Part shown: in pieces, positions 33,957 to 46,415 of the stretch
Layout of the letters: every line of letters starts with the position of its first letter
How positions within the stretch are numbered: position 1 is the stretch's first letter
NCBI RefSeq assembly: GCF_003576645.1
Contig: NC_044924.1
Span: 19,193,908 to 19,257,907 of the forward strand
Reading direction: 5' to 3'
DNA from: Ipomoea triloba
Lineage: Eukaryota > Streptophyta > Magnoliopsida > Solanales > Convolvulaceae
Length of the DNA: 64,000 nucleotides
Translations under genes and position numbers: made by a program
The notes under the pieces: generated by a model
The model's input: only the letters and a program-made list of their open reading frames with translations
Database searches by the model: none
Told to the model about the DNA's origin: nothing

Positions 33957-34330
33957 CAAATTATGCTATGGACTCGGGTCCACCTTGCAAAGTGGACCTG
34001 CGTCTATGTTCACAAATTTAGAACTCTATGTTCACAAATGTAGAACTTTTTAGATCTCAATATACAAAATTACATTACTCAATATTCACAACTTTTGAAC
34101 TCTATTCACAATTTTGTTATATAGTTTCAAAAATTGTGTTATATTGTTGAACATAGAGTTTTGATACTGTTGAACATAGAGTTATAAAATTGTGAATATA
34201 GAGTTATGAAATTGTGAACGTAGAGCTATGGAAGAAATTGTGAACCTGAAGTTATAAAACTGTGAACATGGAGTTATGAAATTGTGAATATGGAGTTATG
34301 AAATTATGAACTATACACTTAAAATATATA
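33957..34330. repeat. Palindrome-headed repeat family, copy 1
   Basis: Starts TTATGCTATGGACTCGGG, then the half-palindrome GTCCACCTTGCAAAGTGGAC. Next come repeats of AACTCTATGTTCAC, which switch in the second half to their reverse complement (GTGAACATAGAGTT). The whole is therefore a degenerate inverted array. Same family as 36072-36690. Confidence 0.55.
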
Positions 34331-35316
34331 ATTGATGAATGAGAAACTGATTCTTAAAATGTATCCGATCCATTTGAATTGGGAAAATATAAAGTTAAGA
34401 ATGCTTATAAGTAGCATTTGTGAACAGGAATGTAAGAAAATGTATTTGAATATAATTATATAGACTAGAGTCTAGAAAAGTTGGATTCATGTGCACTTGT
34501 GACCTGGTTACATATATAAATTCTTAATTAATATTGTACACCATTAAATTACAAAATTTTTGGTAAAAAATAAAAAATAAATAAAAATAAAAACACAGAC
34601 ACATTAATAAAAGCATAATATTCTGCGCATTGATTTCATAGATGTATACCTTGCTGTATTTGTCAAAGTCAACCACAAAAGTAGAGTCCAGATATTGGTC
34701 AAGTGCAAGAAAGAAAATGGAGAAATAATAATGTTGTTGGACAGGTTTGCAGAAGGAGAAAGAGATTTCAGGTTTTCAAGTTATGGTTTACCTAATGAAC
34801 TGACTTTGATTTAACTTCCCAGACTGGGAGGCTTAAGTTACCTGTCAAAATTTGGGCTGGTTTAGGGGAATTCTTGCAAACCACTTCAATTCAAGTTGTT
34901 GGCTTAAAGTTGGTGTGCTACGATAGTTGCGTAGGGAGTAACAAAAATATCAGCTCTGGGCAATTAACTCTTAGTAGCCTCTGTCACCAAACAAGAAAGT
35001 AACGTCAGTCAAAATGGCTAATCATACAAATTTATAACTACAAGGTCATGAATTTGAATTTCAGACTTCTAGTCTTTTTTGTTTGAGCCAATTAACTATG
35101 AACAACCTAAGCTAATTACTTCCTTGTGATCCCTTTGCTACCTAAGGTTACAGTACGGGGTTTACCCAATGCACACATAGAGTAGTGGCTGGAGTTTTCC
35201 TTATTACCTAAAAATGACCACCTTATCTTGAAAACTGTCGGGCTATTTAGACCGTCATCAACAGAGTGATACTTAATCACAATATGAACCATTTATTGCA
35301 ACTTGCAATAACACAG
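34331..35316. other. Non-coding spacer
   Basis: No frame of interest. 34325-34365 (GATGAATGAGAAACTGATTCT) closely resembles 52464-52484 in the LTR of copia element E, suggesting a small LTR-derived scrap. Confidence 0.35.
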
Positions 35317-35853
35317 GCCCTGTTTGGTAATAATTAGTCTATCAGTCAATTTTGGTCTATTTGATCATTATTAGTTGTTTGACTTGGTTAAAAAATCAAT
35401 ATAAATGTTTGGTTAATAAGCTTTTTGTAACTCCAAATACTAAATTTCAAAAGGCTACAAGCCTCTTGTTGGTGAGGGTTCAACTGTTTATGACCTAATT
35501 TCATCCTTTCTTCATCTCCGAGTACCTCATCCAGCTGGGCAAGGGACTACTATTGAAAGAACTCATTGGGTTGCGTTAGACCGAACTCTAAAAGTAAACT
35601 TCAACGGGATCCGGTAGCAGGTGCCCCAGACTTCTGCCTTTTATTCTTTCTTTATTGCATTCCTTAGGGCCCTTTTTAAAGCAACCTTTTCAATTAGACT
35701 TTTGATAATAAAAAAAAAATTAAACCAAATAGCTATTAGCTAAGAATTAATTTACCAAACATTTTTCTACGATCAGCTAATATTATCAATTAATTATACC
35801 TTCTAACACAATCAACTAACAGCATTAGCTAACAGTCATTTACCAAATAGGGT
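35317..35853. mobile_element. Possible MITE with CCCTRTTTGGTAA ends
   Basis: The left end GCCCTGTTTGGTAA and the reverse complement of the right end ACCCTATTTGGTAA form terminal inverted repeats. The inside is AT-rich with ATTAGCTAA words at both sides. I could not find a clear target duplication, so superfamily (hAT or Harbinger) is open. Confidence 0.45.
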
Positions 35854-36071
35854 CATACTCTTAAGGCTATGATATATGATCTAACTCAATAACTGATTTA
35901 GGAATTAAATTCATAAAATATCTAGGTGTTTAGCCAAAAATAAGAGACAAAATAGTTCTATTTGAAACACGTATCACACAAAGAGACGTCCAATATACCC
36001 CAAATTGTGGTGTATTGGTGCTACTATGAAAAAGTACTAGCGGAGCATCCGTCAAGCCGAACAGTGGGCTT

Positions 36072-36690
36072 GTTATGCCGTGGACCCAGGTCCACCTTGC
36101 AAGGTGGACCCAGGTCCACCTTGCAAGGTGGATCTGGGTCTACATTCACATACATTATACTCTACATTCACATACAATATATTTTACATTCACAATTTGT
36201 AAACTACACATTCACACATTACAGGATTGTATGTTTAGTAACTATACTCTACATTCACATACACTATACTCTACATTCACAATTTGTAAACTCCACATTC
36301 ACACATTCAAAACTCTATATTCACAGGTCCTATACTCCACATTTACAACTTGAGAACTCCACATTCACACATTATAGGGCTACAAGTTGCTAGAACTTCT
36401 TAACTCTATTACTGATTCACACATGCATAACTCTACATTCACGATTTCTATACTCCATTTTCACAATTTGAAACATCCACATTCACACATTTCTGGACAA
36501 CTCTACATTCACACAATCATAAATCTACATACACGATTTCTATACTCTACATTCACACTTTGAAACCTCTACATTAACACATTTTTGGACAACTCTATAT
36601 TCAGCAATATGTTTACTAACCTTAAAAAAATAAAAATAAAATAAAATAAAAAAGACAAAAGCCCCGACGTAATTTTGGTCCACAGCATAA
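36072..36690. repeat. Palindrome-headed repeat family, copy 2, with terminal inverted repeats
   Basis: The left end TTATGCCGTGGACC is matched by GGTCCACAGCATAA at the right end. After the left end a 22-bp perfect palindrome (half-site GGTCCACCTTG) occurs, and its unit is repeated. An array of about twenty ACATTCACA/ACTCTACATTCAC words then runs to about 36600. No coding capacity. The inverted ends suggest a small transposon; no target duplication is obvious. Confidence 0.6.
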
Positions 36691-36973
36691 TTTGCCCCGG
36701 ATAGTGCTTTCCATACTTAAACACGAGATCCTCTCCTCATGACCCAAGCTACATGATAAATATATAAAGAAAAATGTTACTTTCTCCTTCAAATTTTTCT
36801 CTTAATATTTTCTTTAATGGTGTGGCTTATAATTGCTATGTTATGAATTGTCTGACCTTATCTACTTTTAATTAAATACTAAAATAATTAATTAGATATT
36901 GTCATGTCAAAGGAGAAAATAAGGAAGGAACTTTTAAGAGGGGTATGTAACATTACTGAACATGTATGTATAT

Positions 36974-38133
36974 TGATGGACAATTTTATATAAAGTCCTC
37001 GCAAGTGCACGAGTCGGTGTAGTGATAGTGTGCAAACGCAAGGGTCGATCCCACAGGGAATTAAAACCATGCAATTTATAAACTTTGAAAATAATTAAAG
37101 CGAATGAAAATAAGTAAAACCAGAACTAGCAAAACACTTAGAGAAATGGCATAAAAAGGCAACAAAAACGAGATAGCAAAATTAGCTAAGCACCTTTAAT
37201 CTAGAATTAAAATAAAATACGTAGCAAAGCTTCACAATTAGCACTAGAATCTAGATTACTCCATGCAGTTTTTACTCACACAAATTGAGAATGAAAAAGT
37301 TAAATAAAACTTGTAATGGCAGTATCATCTAGGACAACAAAATTAGCAAATCATTTTTTTAAAACAGTAATTAAGTAAACAGCAGTAACAAAGCTTAAAG
37401 AAAGCAGTACATTGGCCTAAACTTAAAAAGCAATAATATACTCAATAACGGAAAAAAAACTAAACAAGACAAGGAAAGAAAAGGAATATAATTAACGCTT
37501 TGCAAATTCACTTTTTAAAAACTTAAATATGCTTTGGGGATTGACGAATTATGATGCGCTGTGAATTAAAGAAAAGGAAAGCAAAACACAATTCTCAAAC
37601 TCATGCTATGGACTACTGTAGCTTTAATCAATACAATGAATGTGCAAATAAAAAAAATACCGAACAAGAGTTGCTGCCAAAGTGATATGTCTTGCTGCTG
37701 GAAAGTTTCTCCTGCCCAGAATAGATTCGACGCTGCCACCAAAATTGCAGACGGCTATCGCCCCTGAACAAAAGTCCGCCAACGAACCGGAATACAATCG
37801 AAGCTATGGTCTGGGGTAAAATTGATGGTTTTATGATTAAGATTCACCCCCTCCTTCCTTCGTTCTGCCTCCTTTTTATATTGCTATCTCTCAACTGCTT
37901 TTCCGACTACCAAATTTCAAGCCAAGCAATCAGTTTCGCAGAGGAGCGAAAATTGAGGAGTGCCATTGGAGCTTCTCGCCAGTTCGAAAACCCAGCCAAA
38001 AAAATCGGACAATAATGCGACCGAAGCCTTTACCGTCCACGTTGTCCGAGGATGTCGTCTGCCGCCAGAACTCTCGCATCTGTTCATCGATGTGTCTCTC
38101 TTGTTTGCGACCGGGAGTCTTTCATTATAATAC

Positions 38134-38179
<46 letters not shown>

Positions 38180-38383
38180 CTTATTAAATTGGATTAACAA
38201 AAACAGAGCCGTGTGTTTGAACTAACAAAATTAAAATAACAAAAACAACCTCAAAATAAATAAAAAATATTACTAAAGGTAAATATAGCAAAACTAGATA
38301 AAAAAAAAGATATGAAATTGATTAAAAATTAAAAATTAACTATACAAAGATTATTAAAATAACAAAAATAATAACGTTTATCA
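36974..38383 (-). repeat. 3' LTR of Athila H
   Basis: 1410 bp. On the minus strand it begins TGATAAACG and ends TTGTCCATCA. Just inside is the polypurine tract GTGTGGGGAAGTT, and before that GAGGACAAGCAAA, the usual Tat/Athila phrase. It contains 14 or so ATA/TAA units at 38129-38177. Confidence 0.9.
37871..37884 (-). promoter_or_regulatory. TATA box in Athila H LTR
   Basis: Minus strand GCAATATAAAAAGG; repeated in the 5' LTR at 44358-44371. Confidence 0.5.
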
Positions 38384-39615
38384 AACTTCCCCACACTTAT
38401 TTATTTGCTTGTCCTCAAGCAAAGATATTATTAAAAAGGAATAAAAGAAATAAAACCATGTATTAGATCGAGCTTCGCCCAAATAGCCGTTCAAATTTAT
38501 TGCCTCATCAATGCAAGGTTAGTACCAACTCAAAGAATGCATAAAACACTTTGACTAGAAATTAAATAACTTAATTCGTTATTCACAAAATAAAACTTGT
38601 GCACGTGTGTTGGTACCCAGCATTTGAGTTATACAAAGAGAAAAACTCAATAAAATGAATATGAAAATTTCACAACATATAACCTAAGTCAAATTCAAAA
38701 TCATTCTATCATAGTGCATGTGCAAAAACATGAAGGTACAAGGATCAAAGGCAATTATTGAAAATTTAAATGCAAAAGCTCGTCTCTTCCAAAGTTCACT
38801 CATTATTTTTTGTTTTTGACTTTTTCCAAAGAGAACTTCCCCAAAAAAACTCGCCATTTTACGCCAGGCATGTTTGGGTTTTCAATTTTGTGTGTACTCA
38901 TGAACTAGACCACAACACTTATTTATTTATTTATGGTACATGTGTAGGTGGTTGATTCAGCGGAGTAGAATCTCTGATTTATTGCAAATAAAGTTAATAA
39001 AACACTCTCAATTATTAAAATGTTTTTTTTTTCAAGATTTTTTTTTTTTGAATATATTTTTCACCTCACTTATGCCACAAAGAATGATCCTTGAAACCAA
39101 CAAACTACACCACAATTTATAGCACTCAAGAATTATTCAAGAATTTGAAAAAGAGTATATAAAGTGAAAGATGCATATAAACTATTAAAGAAAATGTTTA
39201 AAACATATAGGGGTATTTGTGATTTTCATATTATATTGTTTTGTTTTTTTTTGTTTTTTTGTTTTTTTGTTTTTTGTTTTTTTTTTTGATAAAGTTATTC
39301 AAGAGCTAAAGCAATTAACAACTAGCCACATGCAGTATGCACACTAAGAGCTGACAGAAACTTGCATTATTTTCATCATAGGCTATTCAAAAGACTTATC
39401 GGGTAAGAGCTCAAGTTCGTACTTATTTATTAAAAAGTTTTTTTTTTTTTAAAGAAATGAGAATGACAAACATACCCTCCCCACACTTATTTCAAACATT
39501 GTCCTCAATGTTGAGAACATAAATTAAAATAGAAACACAACATAAGAGCTCATAAATAAGGAAAATGAAAGTAAAGGAAAAGGGAAAGAGAACCGGGTTG
39601 CCTCCCAAAAGTGAT
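38384..39615 (-). other. 3' non-coding region of Athila H
   Basis: No frame beyond about 80 codons. It contains long T-runs (39010-39060, 39238-39290, 39437-39451) and two phrases TTGTCCTCAA (38409, 39500) close to CCCCACACTTATTT, i.e. two copies of the pre-polypurine signature. Confidence 0.55.
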
Positions 39616-41607
39616 TCAGTTATGGTGATAACATGGGCAGTCAGAATCCTGCAATTGTACCTGCTCAACAATATGGGCTGATGGATCACCCTCAAAGTAT
39701 TGCTTAAGTCTTTGCCCATTTACTTTAAATTTTTCACCTGTGTTTGGGTTTTCAATCTCACAGGCACCATGAGAAAATACTTCAACTACCACAAATGGTC
39801 CTGTCCATCTCGACTTTAATTTACCTGGAAACAATCTCAATCGAGAGTTAAATAACAAAACTTTCATACCAGGTGCAAAATTCTTCCTCAAAATAGACTT
39901 ATCATGATAGGCTTTGGTTCTCTCTTTATAAATTTTTGAGTTTTCATAAGCCTCATTTCTTATTTCATCCAATTCATTCAAATTTAATTTTCTTATTTCA
40001 CCGGCTTTCTGCAAATCAAAATTCAGGAATTTAATAGCCCAATAGGATCTATGTTCTAACTCAACAGGCAAATCGGGGTTTTGTAGGCTGTCCTGTAAGC
40101 CCACAGTGCATCATTCAATTTGACAGCCCAATCCTTTCGGGAAGAATTTACTGTCTTTTCCAAGATTACTTTAATTTGTCTGTTACTCACCTCTACTTGG
40201 CCAGAGGTTTGTGGATGGTACGGGGTAGCCACCCGGTGAGTAATGCCATATTTTTTCAGAAGACCTGCAAAAAGTTTATTGCAGAAGTGGGTACCTTCAT
40301 CGCTAATAATAGCTCTGGGCGTCCCAAACCTGGCAAAAATATCTTTCAAAAACTTCAAAACAGCTTTACTGTCATTTGTCCTAGTAGCTACAGCTTCAAC
40401 CCATTTTGACACATAATCAACAGCCACAAGAATATAATTATAACCAAAGGAAGTAGGAAAAGGCCCCATGAAATCAGTTCCCCAAACATCAAAAAGATCA
40501 ACAACCAAAATATTTGAAAGGGGCATTTCATGACGCTTACTTATATTACCAGTCCTCTGGCATCTATCACACTTAGCACAAAATTCAAATGCATCCTTGA
40601 ACAAAGTGGGCCAATAAAAGCCAGACTGTAAAACTTTCAATGCAGTTTTCTTCCCACTAAAATGTCCTCCGCAACTCAAAGTGTGGCTATGATTCAAAAT
40701 ATTTTGCTGTTCAAACTCAGGAACACATCTTCGAATAATTTGATCAGGACAAATTTTAAACAAATAAGGCTCATCCCAAAAGTAATGTTTTGCTTTAGAA
40801 AGAAAATGTTTTTTTCCTTGTGAATTCAAGTCTGGGTGAAATTGACCCGAGACTAAATAATTCACAAAATCTGCATACCAAGGCTCTTTATTTTGTAACG
40901 AAAGCAACTGTTCGTCAGGGAACCTATCATTTATAGGAATATCAGAATTATGACAATTATTAGCTACATCTGGTAAACGAGACAAATGATCAGCTACCAC
41001 ATTCTCGCACCCTTTCTTGTCCTTGATAGTCAAATCAAATTCTTGCAGCAACAAAATCCATCTTATTAGCCTAGGCCTAGCATCTTTTTTAGCCAACAAA
41101 AATTTCAAAGCAGAATGATCAGAATAAACAATCACCTTAGAACCAATCAAGTAAGAACGAAATTTTTCTAACGCAAAGACTATAGCCAACAACTCCTTTT
41201 CAGTAGTTGTATAGTTAACCTGAGCATTATCTAAAGTTTTACTTGCATAATGAATCACATAAGGCAGTTTATTAATTTTCTGTCCTAAAACAGCACCTAA
41301 GGCATAATCAGATGCATCACACATTATTTCAAAAGGATACTCCCAATTAGGTGCAGCAAGAATGGGAGCGGAAGTTAATTTTTCTTTCAAAAAGTTGAAA
41401 GCAGATAAACATTCATCATCAAACTTGAAGACAACATCTTTTGCTAACAGGTTACACATGGGCCTACAAATTTTTGAAAAGTCTTTTATGAAGCGCCTGT
41501 AAAAACCTGCATGACCAAGAAAACTTCGCACTTCTTTCACAGATGTAGGGGGAGGTAATTTAGAAATAACTTCAATTTTAGCCTTGTCAACCTCTATGCC
41601 CCTGTCA
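39616..41607 (-). pseudogene. Pol of Athila H: RT end, RNase H, integrase
   Basis: Starting at the N, the frame reads the RT thumb ([29 protein letters not shown]), then RNase H ([47 protein letters not shown]), the Athila signature [17 protein letters not shown], the integrase zinc finger ([18 protein letters not shown]) and core residues ([34 protein letters not shown]). An indel near 40080-40100 removes a few residues and shifts the frame. The C-terminal domain continues in 39616-40104 ([11 protein letters not shown]) and stops normally. Confidence 0.88.
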
Positions 41608-41608
41608 N
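41608..41608. other. Single-N contig join with missing sequence
   Basis: Gag residues lie on one side and RT-thumb residues on the other, so the end of gag, protease and the catalytic RT are absent here. Confidence 0.85.
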
Positions 41609-43216
41609 TGATAACAAATCATAAATCTCAGAAAATGATTTATCAAACTTTGAATTTTTCAATCTACCAGGAAATGGAACTGGGGGAGCACATGGCTTAG
41701 GGGGCACATAAGGATCATTAGATTTATGCAATTTGGGTTCATCCTTATTAGCATCATTATCAACATTCAAATTTTCAACTATTTCAGCTTGTTTAGAAGT
41801 GGTATTTTCTTTAACAACATTTTCAATAACTTTACCACTTCTTAACACAGTCATAACCTTAGCTTCTTCAGGTTGGCTAGGCAACTTACCTGGCACATGG
41901 CCTTGTAGTGCTTCGGCAATTTGCCCCACTTGGACTTCCAACTTTCTCATGGAAGCTTCATTTCTGGCAAGTGAAGCCTCAGTTTTAGCAAGTGATGCCT
42001 CTGTTCGTTGGAACCGTTGATCGTTTGCTTCTTGTTGCATTTGGAACCGCTGGTTATTTGCTTCTTGCTGTCTATTACAATTCTGTATGAAAATATCCAA
42101 AGAATCCTCCCAAGATGGTTTTTTCGGTTGAGGTGGAGCAATAGGTTGAAAATTATTCTGGTTATTATTCCAAGAAAAATTGGGATGGTTTTTCCAACCC
42201 GGATTATAAGAATTAGAATACGGGTCATTTCTAGGCCTTTGATTGAAACTATTCATAGCATTGGCCTGTTCAAAATTATGAACATCTTCGTCCACCATAG
42301 ATGCATTGTTTTGCTTCATACTCATCATAGAATACATGCTTTTCACTTGTTTTGCTAACTCAGATACTCGAATTTCCAACCCAGCATTTGAATTAACTTC
42401 ATACATACCTGGCGTCCGTCCCCTAACGCTCTTTTGTTGGGAGTTTGCCCCTAGCATTTTATACAATGCTAAGGTTTCCTCCGCAGTTTTTTCTCCCATG
42501 GCTCCTCCAGCCGCATTGTCAACCATTGATTGGCTAGTTTGAGTCAAACCATCATAGAAAGTTTGATTTTGAAGCTCCAACGGGTAGCCATGGTGGGGGC
42601 ATTGAATGAGCAACATGTTGAACCTTTCCCATGCCTCATGGAATGGTTCGCCTTCAGCTTGCGAAAAGGTCGCAATTTTTCTTCTCAATTCAGCAGTTTT
42701 AGCATGGGAATAGAACTTACCAATAAACTTGTTATACACCTCCGGCCATGTCCGAAGGGATCCAGGTGTAAGAGTCATGAACCATGTTTTTGCTCCATCT
42801 TTCAAGGTGTATGGGAAACACCTCATCCTCAGTGCATCCTCGGTCAAGTCATTCAACGGGAAGTGTTGGACTACCCCGTAGAAATCCCTGATAAAGGTAA
42901 GGGCATCTTCGTTTGCTGAACCGTGAAAAGATGGCAATTGGTTGTAGTGAACCGTTTTAAGCTCATAGTTCCTGGCTGCATCAGTAAGCACTATGCAAGA
43001 AGGTGAAGCTCCTACTTGGGGCCTACCAAAGTCTTTCATTAGCCTGGGGTTGGGTTGAGGGTTTGGTCGATGGGGTTGAAGAAGTGCGTCCATTGTTGTG
43101 GTTGTTTCTTTTGGTTCAAAACTAGGTATTTCAGAAGGTAAAGTTTTTTTCTTTTTTTTATCAATGCGGTCGTCCAAAGGCAATAGTGTAGGTTTTAAAG
43201 AACGACGACCTTGCAT
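41609..43216 (-). CDS. Gag of Athila H, C-terminus missing at the gap
   Basis: The ATG at 43216 (MQGRRSLKPTLL) is preferred; an upstream open stretch to 43300 has no ATG. The retrotransposon gag domain is clear: YNQLPSFHGSANEDALTFIR, RCFPYTLKDGAKTWF, FHEAWERFNMLL, FYDGLTQTSQSMVD. An Asn/Gln-rich, Pro-rich region follows (NNQNNFQPIAPPQPKKPSWE), then a repeated TEASLAKTEASLARNEASM coiled-coil segment (about 41940-42010) and a PVPFPGRLK motif just before the gap, which in Athila/Tat precedes the protease. The frame is open over its entire assembled length, in contrast to most elements here. Confidence 0.85.
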
Positions 43217-43437
43217 AAAATAAAAACACAAATAAACTAACAAACGAACAAATAAAATATTCAAGTAAGAGTAAAAGGAAAAAAAAGAAAAATTAAACAA
43301 ATACTAAAAGCACTTTTTTTTTTGAAAATTTTTTTTAAGGCAATATTAAGCAACTAAAATAAAATGAATGAGTGTCCTAATTATTTAAAGCAAAGGTAGG
43401 AGAAAAAAAAAACAAATTAAATTGCACAATAAATAAC

Positions 43438-43455
43438 TCCCCGAAAACGGCGCCA
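43438..43455 (-). other. Primer-binding site of Athila H
   Basis: Minus strand TGGCGCCGTTTTCGGGGA, five bases from the LTR. Close to the Asp-tRNA site used by Athila/Tat elements, with GC replaced by TT in the middle. Confidence 0.85.
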
Positions 43456-43460
43456 AAAAT

Positions 43461-44620
43461 TGATGGACAATTTTATATAAAGTCCTCGCAAGTGCACGAG
43501 TCGGTGTAGTGATAGTGTGCAAACGCAAGGGTCGATCCCACAGGGAATTAAAACCATGCAATTTATAATCTTTGAAAATAATTAAAGCGAATGAAAATAA
43601 GTAAAACCAGAACTACCAAAACACTTAGAGAAATGGCATAAAAAGGCAACAAAAACGAGATAGCAAAATTAGCTAAGCACCTTTAATCTAGAATTAAAAT
43701 AAAATACGTAGCAAAGCTTCACAATTAGCACTAGAATCTAGATTACTCCATGCAGTTTTTACTCACACAAATTGAGAATGAAAAAGTTAAATAAAACTTG
43801 TAATGGCAGTATCATCTAGGACAACAAAATTAGCAAATCATTTTTTTAAAACAGTAATTAAGTAAACAGCAGTAACAAAGCTTAAAGAAAGCAGTACATT
43901 GGCCTAAACTTAAAAAGCAATAATATACTCAATAACGGAAAAAAAACTAAACAAGACAAGGAAAGAAAAGGAATATAATTAACGCTTTGCAAATTCACTA
44001 TTTAAAAACTTAAATATGCTTTGGGGATTGACGAATTATGATGCGCTGTGAATTAAAGAAAAGGAAAGCAAAACACAATTCTCAAACTCATGCTATGGAC
44101 TACTGTAGCTTTAATCAATACAATGAATGTGCAAATAAAAAAAATACCGAACAAGAGTTGCTGCCAAAGTGATATGTCTTGCTGCTGGAAAGTTTCTCCT
44201 GCCCAGAATAGATTCGACGCTGCCACCAAAATTGCAGACGGCTATCGCCCCTGAACAAAAGTCCGCCAACGAACCGGAATACAATCGAAGCTATGGTCTG
44301 GGGTAAAATTGATGGTTTTATGATTAAGATTCACCCCCTCCTTCCTTCGTTCTGCCTCCTTTTTATATTGCTATCTCTCAACTGCTTTTCCGACTACCAA
44401 ATTTCAAGCCAAGCAATCAGTTTCGCAGAGGAGCGAAAATTGAGGAGTGCCATTGGAGCTTCTCGCCAGTTCGAAAACCCAGCCAAAAAAATCGGACAAT
44501 AATGCGACCGAAGCCTTTACCGTCCACGTTGTCCGAGGATGTCGTCTGCCGCCAGAACTCTCGCATCTGTTCATCGATGTGTCTCTCTTGTTTGCGACCG
44601 GGAGTCTTTCATTATAATAC

Positions 44621-44672
<52 letters not shown>

Positions 44673-44876
44673 CTTATTAAATTGGATTAACAAAAACAGA
44701 GCCGTGTGTTTGAACTAACAAAATTAAAATAACAAAAACAACCTCAAAATAAATAAAAAATATTACTAAAGGTAAATATAGCAAAACTAGATAAAAAAAA
44801 AGATATGAAATTGATTAAAAATTAAAAATTAACTATACAAAGATTATTAAAATAACAAAAATAATAACGTTTATCA
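43461..44876 (-). repeat. 5' LTR of Athila H
   Basis: 1416 bp, exactly two trinucleotides longer than the 3' LTR owing to the ATA repeat (44618-44672). By eye only about three substitutions separate the two LTRs. Confidence 0.9.
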
Positions 44877-44881
44877 TATAT

Positions 44882-45312
44882 GTGTGTGTATATATATACT
44901 AGTTTTTCTTATGCGCGATGCACAAAAAATAGGTGCCCAATATTAATATTTTATATTAAAATTTTAAATTTATTTAGATTTTAGATATTTAAATTATTGT
45001 AAATAATAATAATAGTAATAATGTAAAATATTTTTTATAAATTTTATTATATTTATATTTTATTAAATAACTACAATATATAATGTGTATATATTATTAT
45101 TATTGAAGAAAATAAGAAAATATATAATGGATGCATGTGCATGATAATAATAGTGGAAAAGATAACGGAAGTTATAACGGTAGGGGTATGTTTGTCTAAT
45201 ATATTGTAAAGTACAACTTTTATAGCATAATGTACAAAAAAATTTAACGGAAAAAACGGACATAAATGAAGGGTATAACCTTCATTCACACCTATTATGT
45301 TTTTTAGATATA

Positions 45313-45357
<45 letters not shown>

Positions 45358-45434
45358 GTGTGTGTATATATATATATATGTATATATATATGTGTGTATA
45401 TATATATGTGTGTATATATATATATATGTGTGTG

Positions 45435-45466
<32 letters not shown>

Positions 45467-45959
45467 CATATATACATATACATATATCTATATATATATA
45501 TATATATATATTTATTTATTTATTTATTTATTCATACTGAACATATAAAAATTTATTGCACAATATTACTATAATTACAATTAAACATAAGTCTTTGGAT
45601 TTTTTTTTATAATAATTACAATTAATTCATTATGATATGGAGGATGATGATTAAAGTAAAACCGATATGGTGAAAATGAATATACATAAGGTGTAAAAGT
45701 ATAATTGCATAGATATTAGTATAATTGTCCAATAATTATTATGGTAATTAAGCTAAACATGGGTCGTTGGATTTATTTGTACAATAATTACAATTAAATT
45801 ATTTTTTTCTTTTTGTCTCATTTTTATTTAAGTAATAATATAATTACATAAATCAAATTATATATCAATTTTTTAAGATAATTGCAAACCAATGAATCGT
45901 ATATTATTCAATTAATTGAGTGATGATACTTTTGCACTAATCTCACGGCTTGAAATCAT
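44882..45959. other. AT-rich flanking DNA
   Basis: No gene seen. Long TA/TG microsatellite blocks dominate (see 45305-45535). Confidence 0.5.
45305..45535. repeat. (TA)n/(TG)n and (ATTT)n microsatellites
   Basis: TATATG/TGTGTA blocks followed by seven or so ATTT units (45510-45533). Frames through them encode Tyr-Ile repeats and are spurious. Confidence 0.9.
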
Positions 45960-46062
45960 TGTTTTTCCGACCTCATTTTCGACGGAGGGTTAAAGTAGTT
46001 AGAAAGTGGTCGGAAATTCCGACCACGTTTACTAAGTCGCCGGAAAGATTTTTCCGGTAGTG
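45960..46062. mobile_element. Probable CACTA terminus, fragment
   Basis: The reverse complement starts CACTACCGGAAAAATC at 46062 and goes into GGTCGGAA/TTCCGACC inverted pairs, like the ends of plant CACTA elements. No partner end is found in the window. Confidence 0.4.
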
Positions 46063-46082
46063 TGAATTTTTTAAACTAAGCC

Positions 46083-46107
46083 TATTTCCGACCACCTAGG
46101 TGGTCGG

Positions 46108-46112
<5 letters not shown>
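46083..46112. repeat. 30-bp perfect palindrome
   Basis: Half-site TATTTCCGACCACCT, centred between 46097 and 46098, next to a long TA repeat. It uses the same TCCGACC word as the adjacent CACTA-like end. Confidence 0.85.
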
Positions 46113-46153
<41 letters not shown>

Positions 46154-46337
46154 GTATATATATATATGTATATGTATATATATATATATGTATATGTATA
46201 TATATGTATATATATGTATGTATATATATATATGTGTATATGTATACATATATGTATGTATATATGTATACATATATGTGTATATGTATACATATATATA
46301 TATACATACATATATAAATACACATACATATATAAAT

Positions 46338-46411
<74 letters not shown>
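46110..46411. repeat. (TA)n/(TATG)n microsatellite
   Basis: About 300 bases of TA with TG and CA interruptions. Confidence 0.9.

Positions 46412-46415
<4 letters not shown>

Larger units (their letters stand above)
36974..44876 (-). mobile_element. Athila-type gypsy retrotransposon H
   Basis: Two nearly identical LTRs, a target duplication TATAT on both sides (36969-36973 and 44877-44881), an Asp-tRNA-type primer site, gag, and RT end/RNase H/integrase all on the minus strand. The assembled element is 7.9 kb, but protease and most of RT are missing at the single N at 41608. Athila relatives often have an extra frame after integrase; here the 1.2 kb between integrase and the 3' LTR has none. 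Confidence 0.9.

Noticed and set aside
36075..36353. His/Tyr/Thr-rich ORFs
   Set aside because: Translation of the ACATTCAC repeat array; no start context or family match.
36773..36955. Small MITE with AATGTTAC ends
   Set aside because: Only eight bases of inverted match, no target duplication; chance is likely in AT-rich DNA.
37806..38197. Two short ORFs, repeated at 44293-44690
   Set aside because: They lie in both LTRs of Athila H, end in the ATA microsatellite and match no family.
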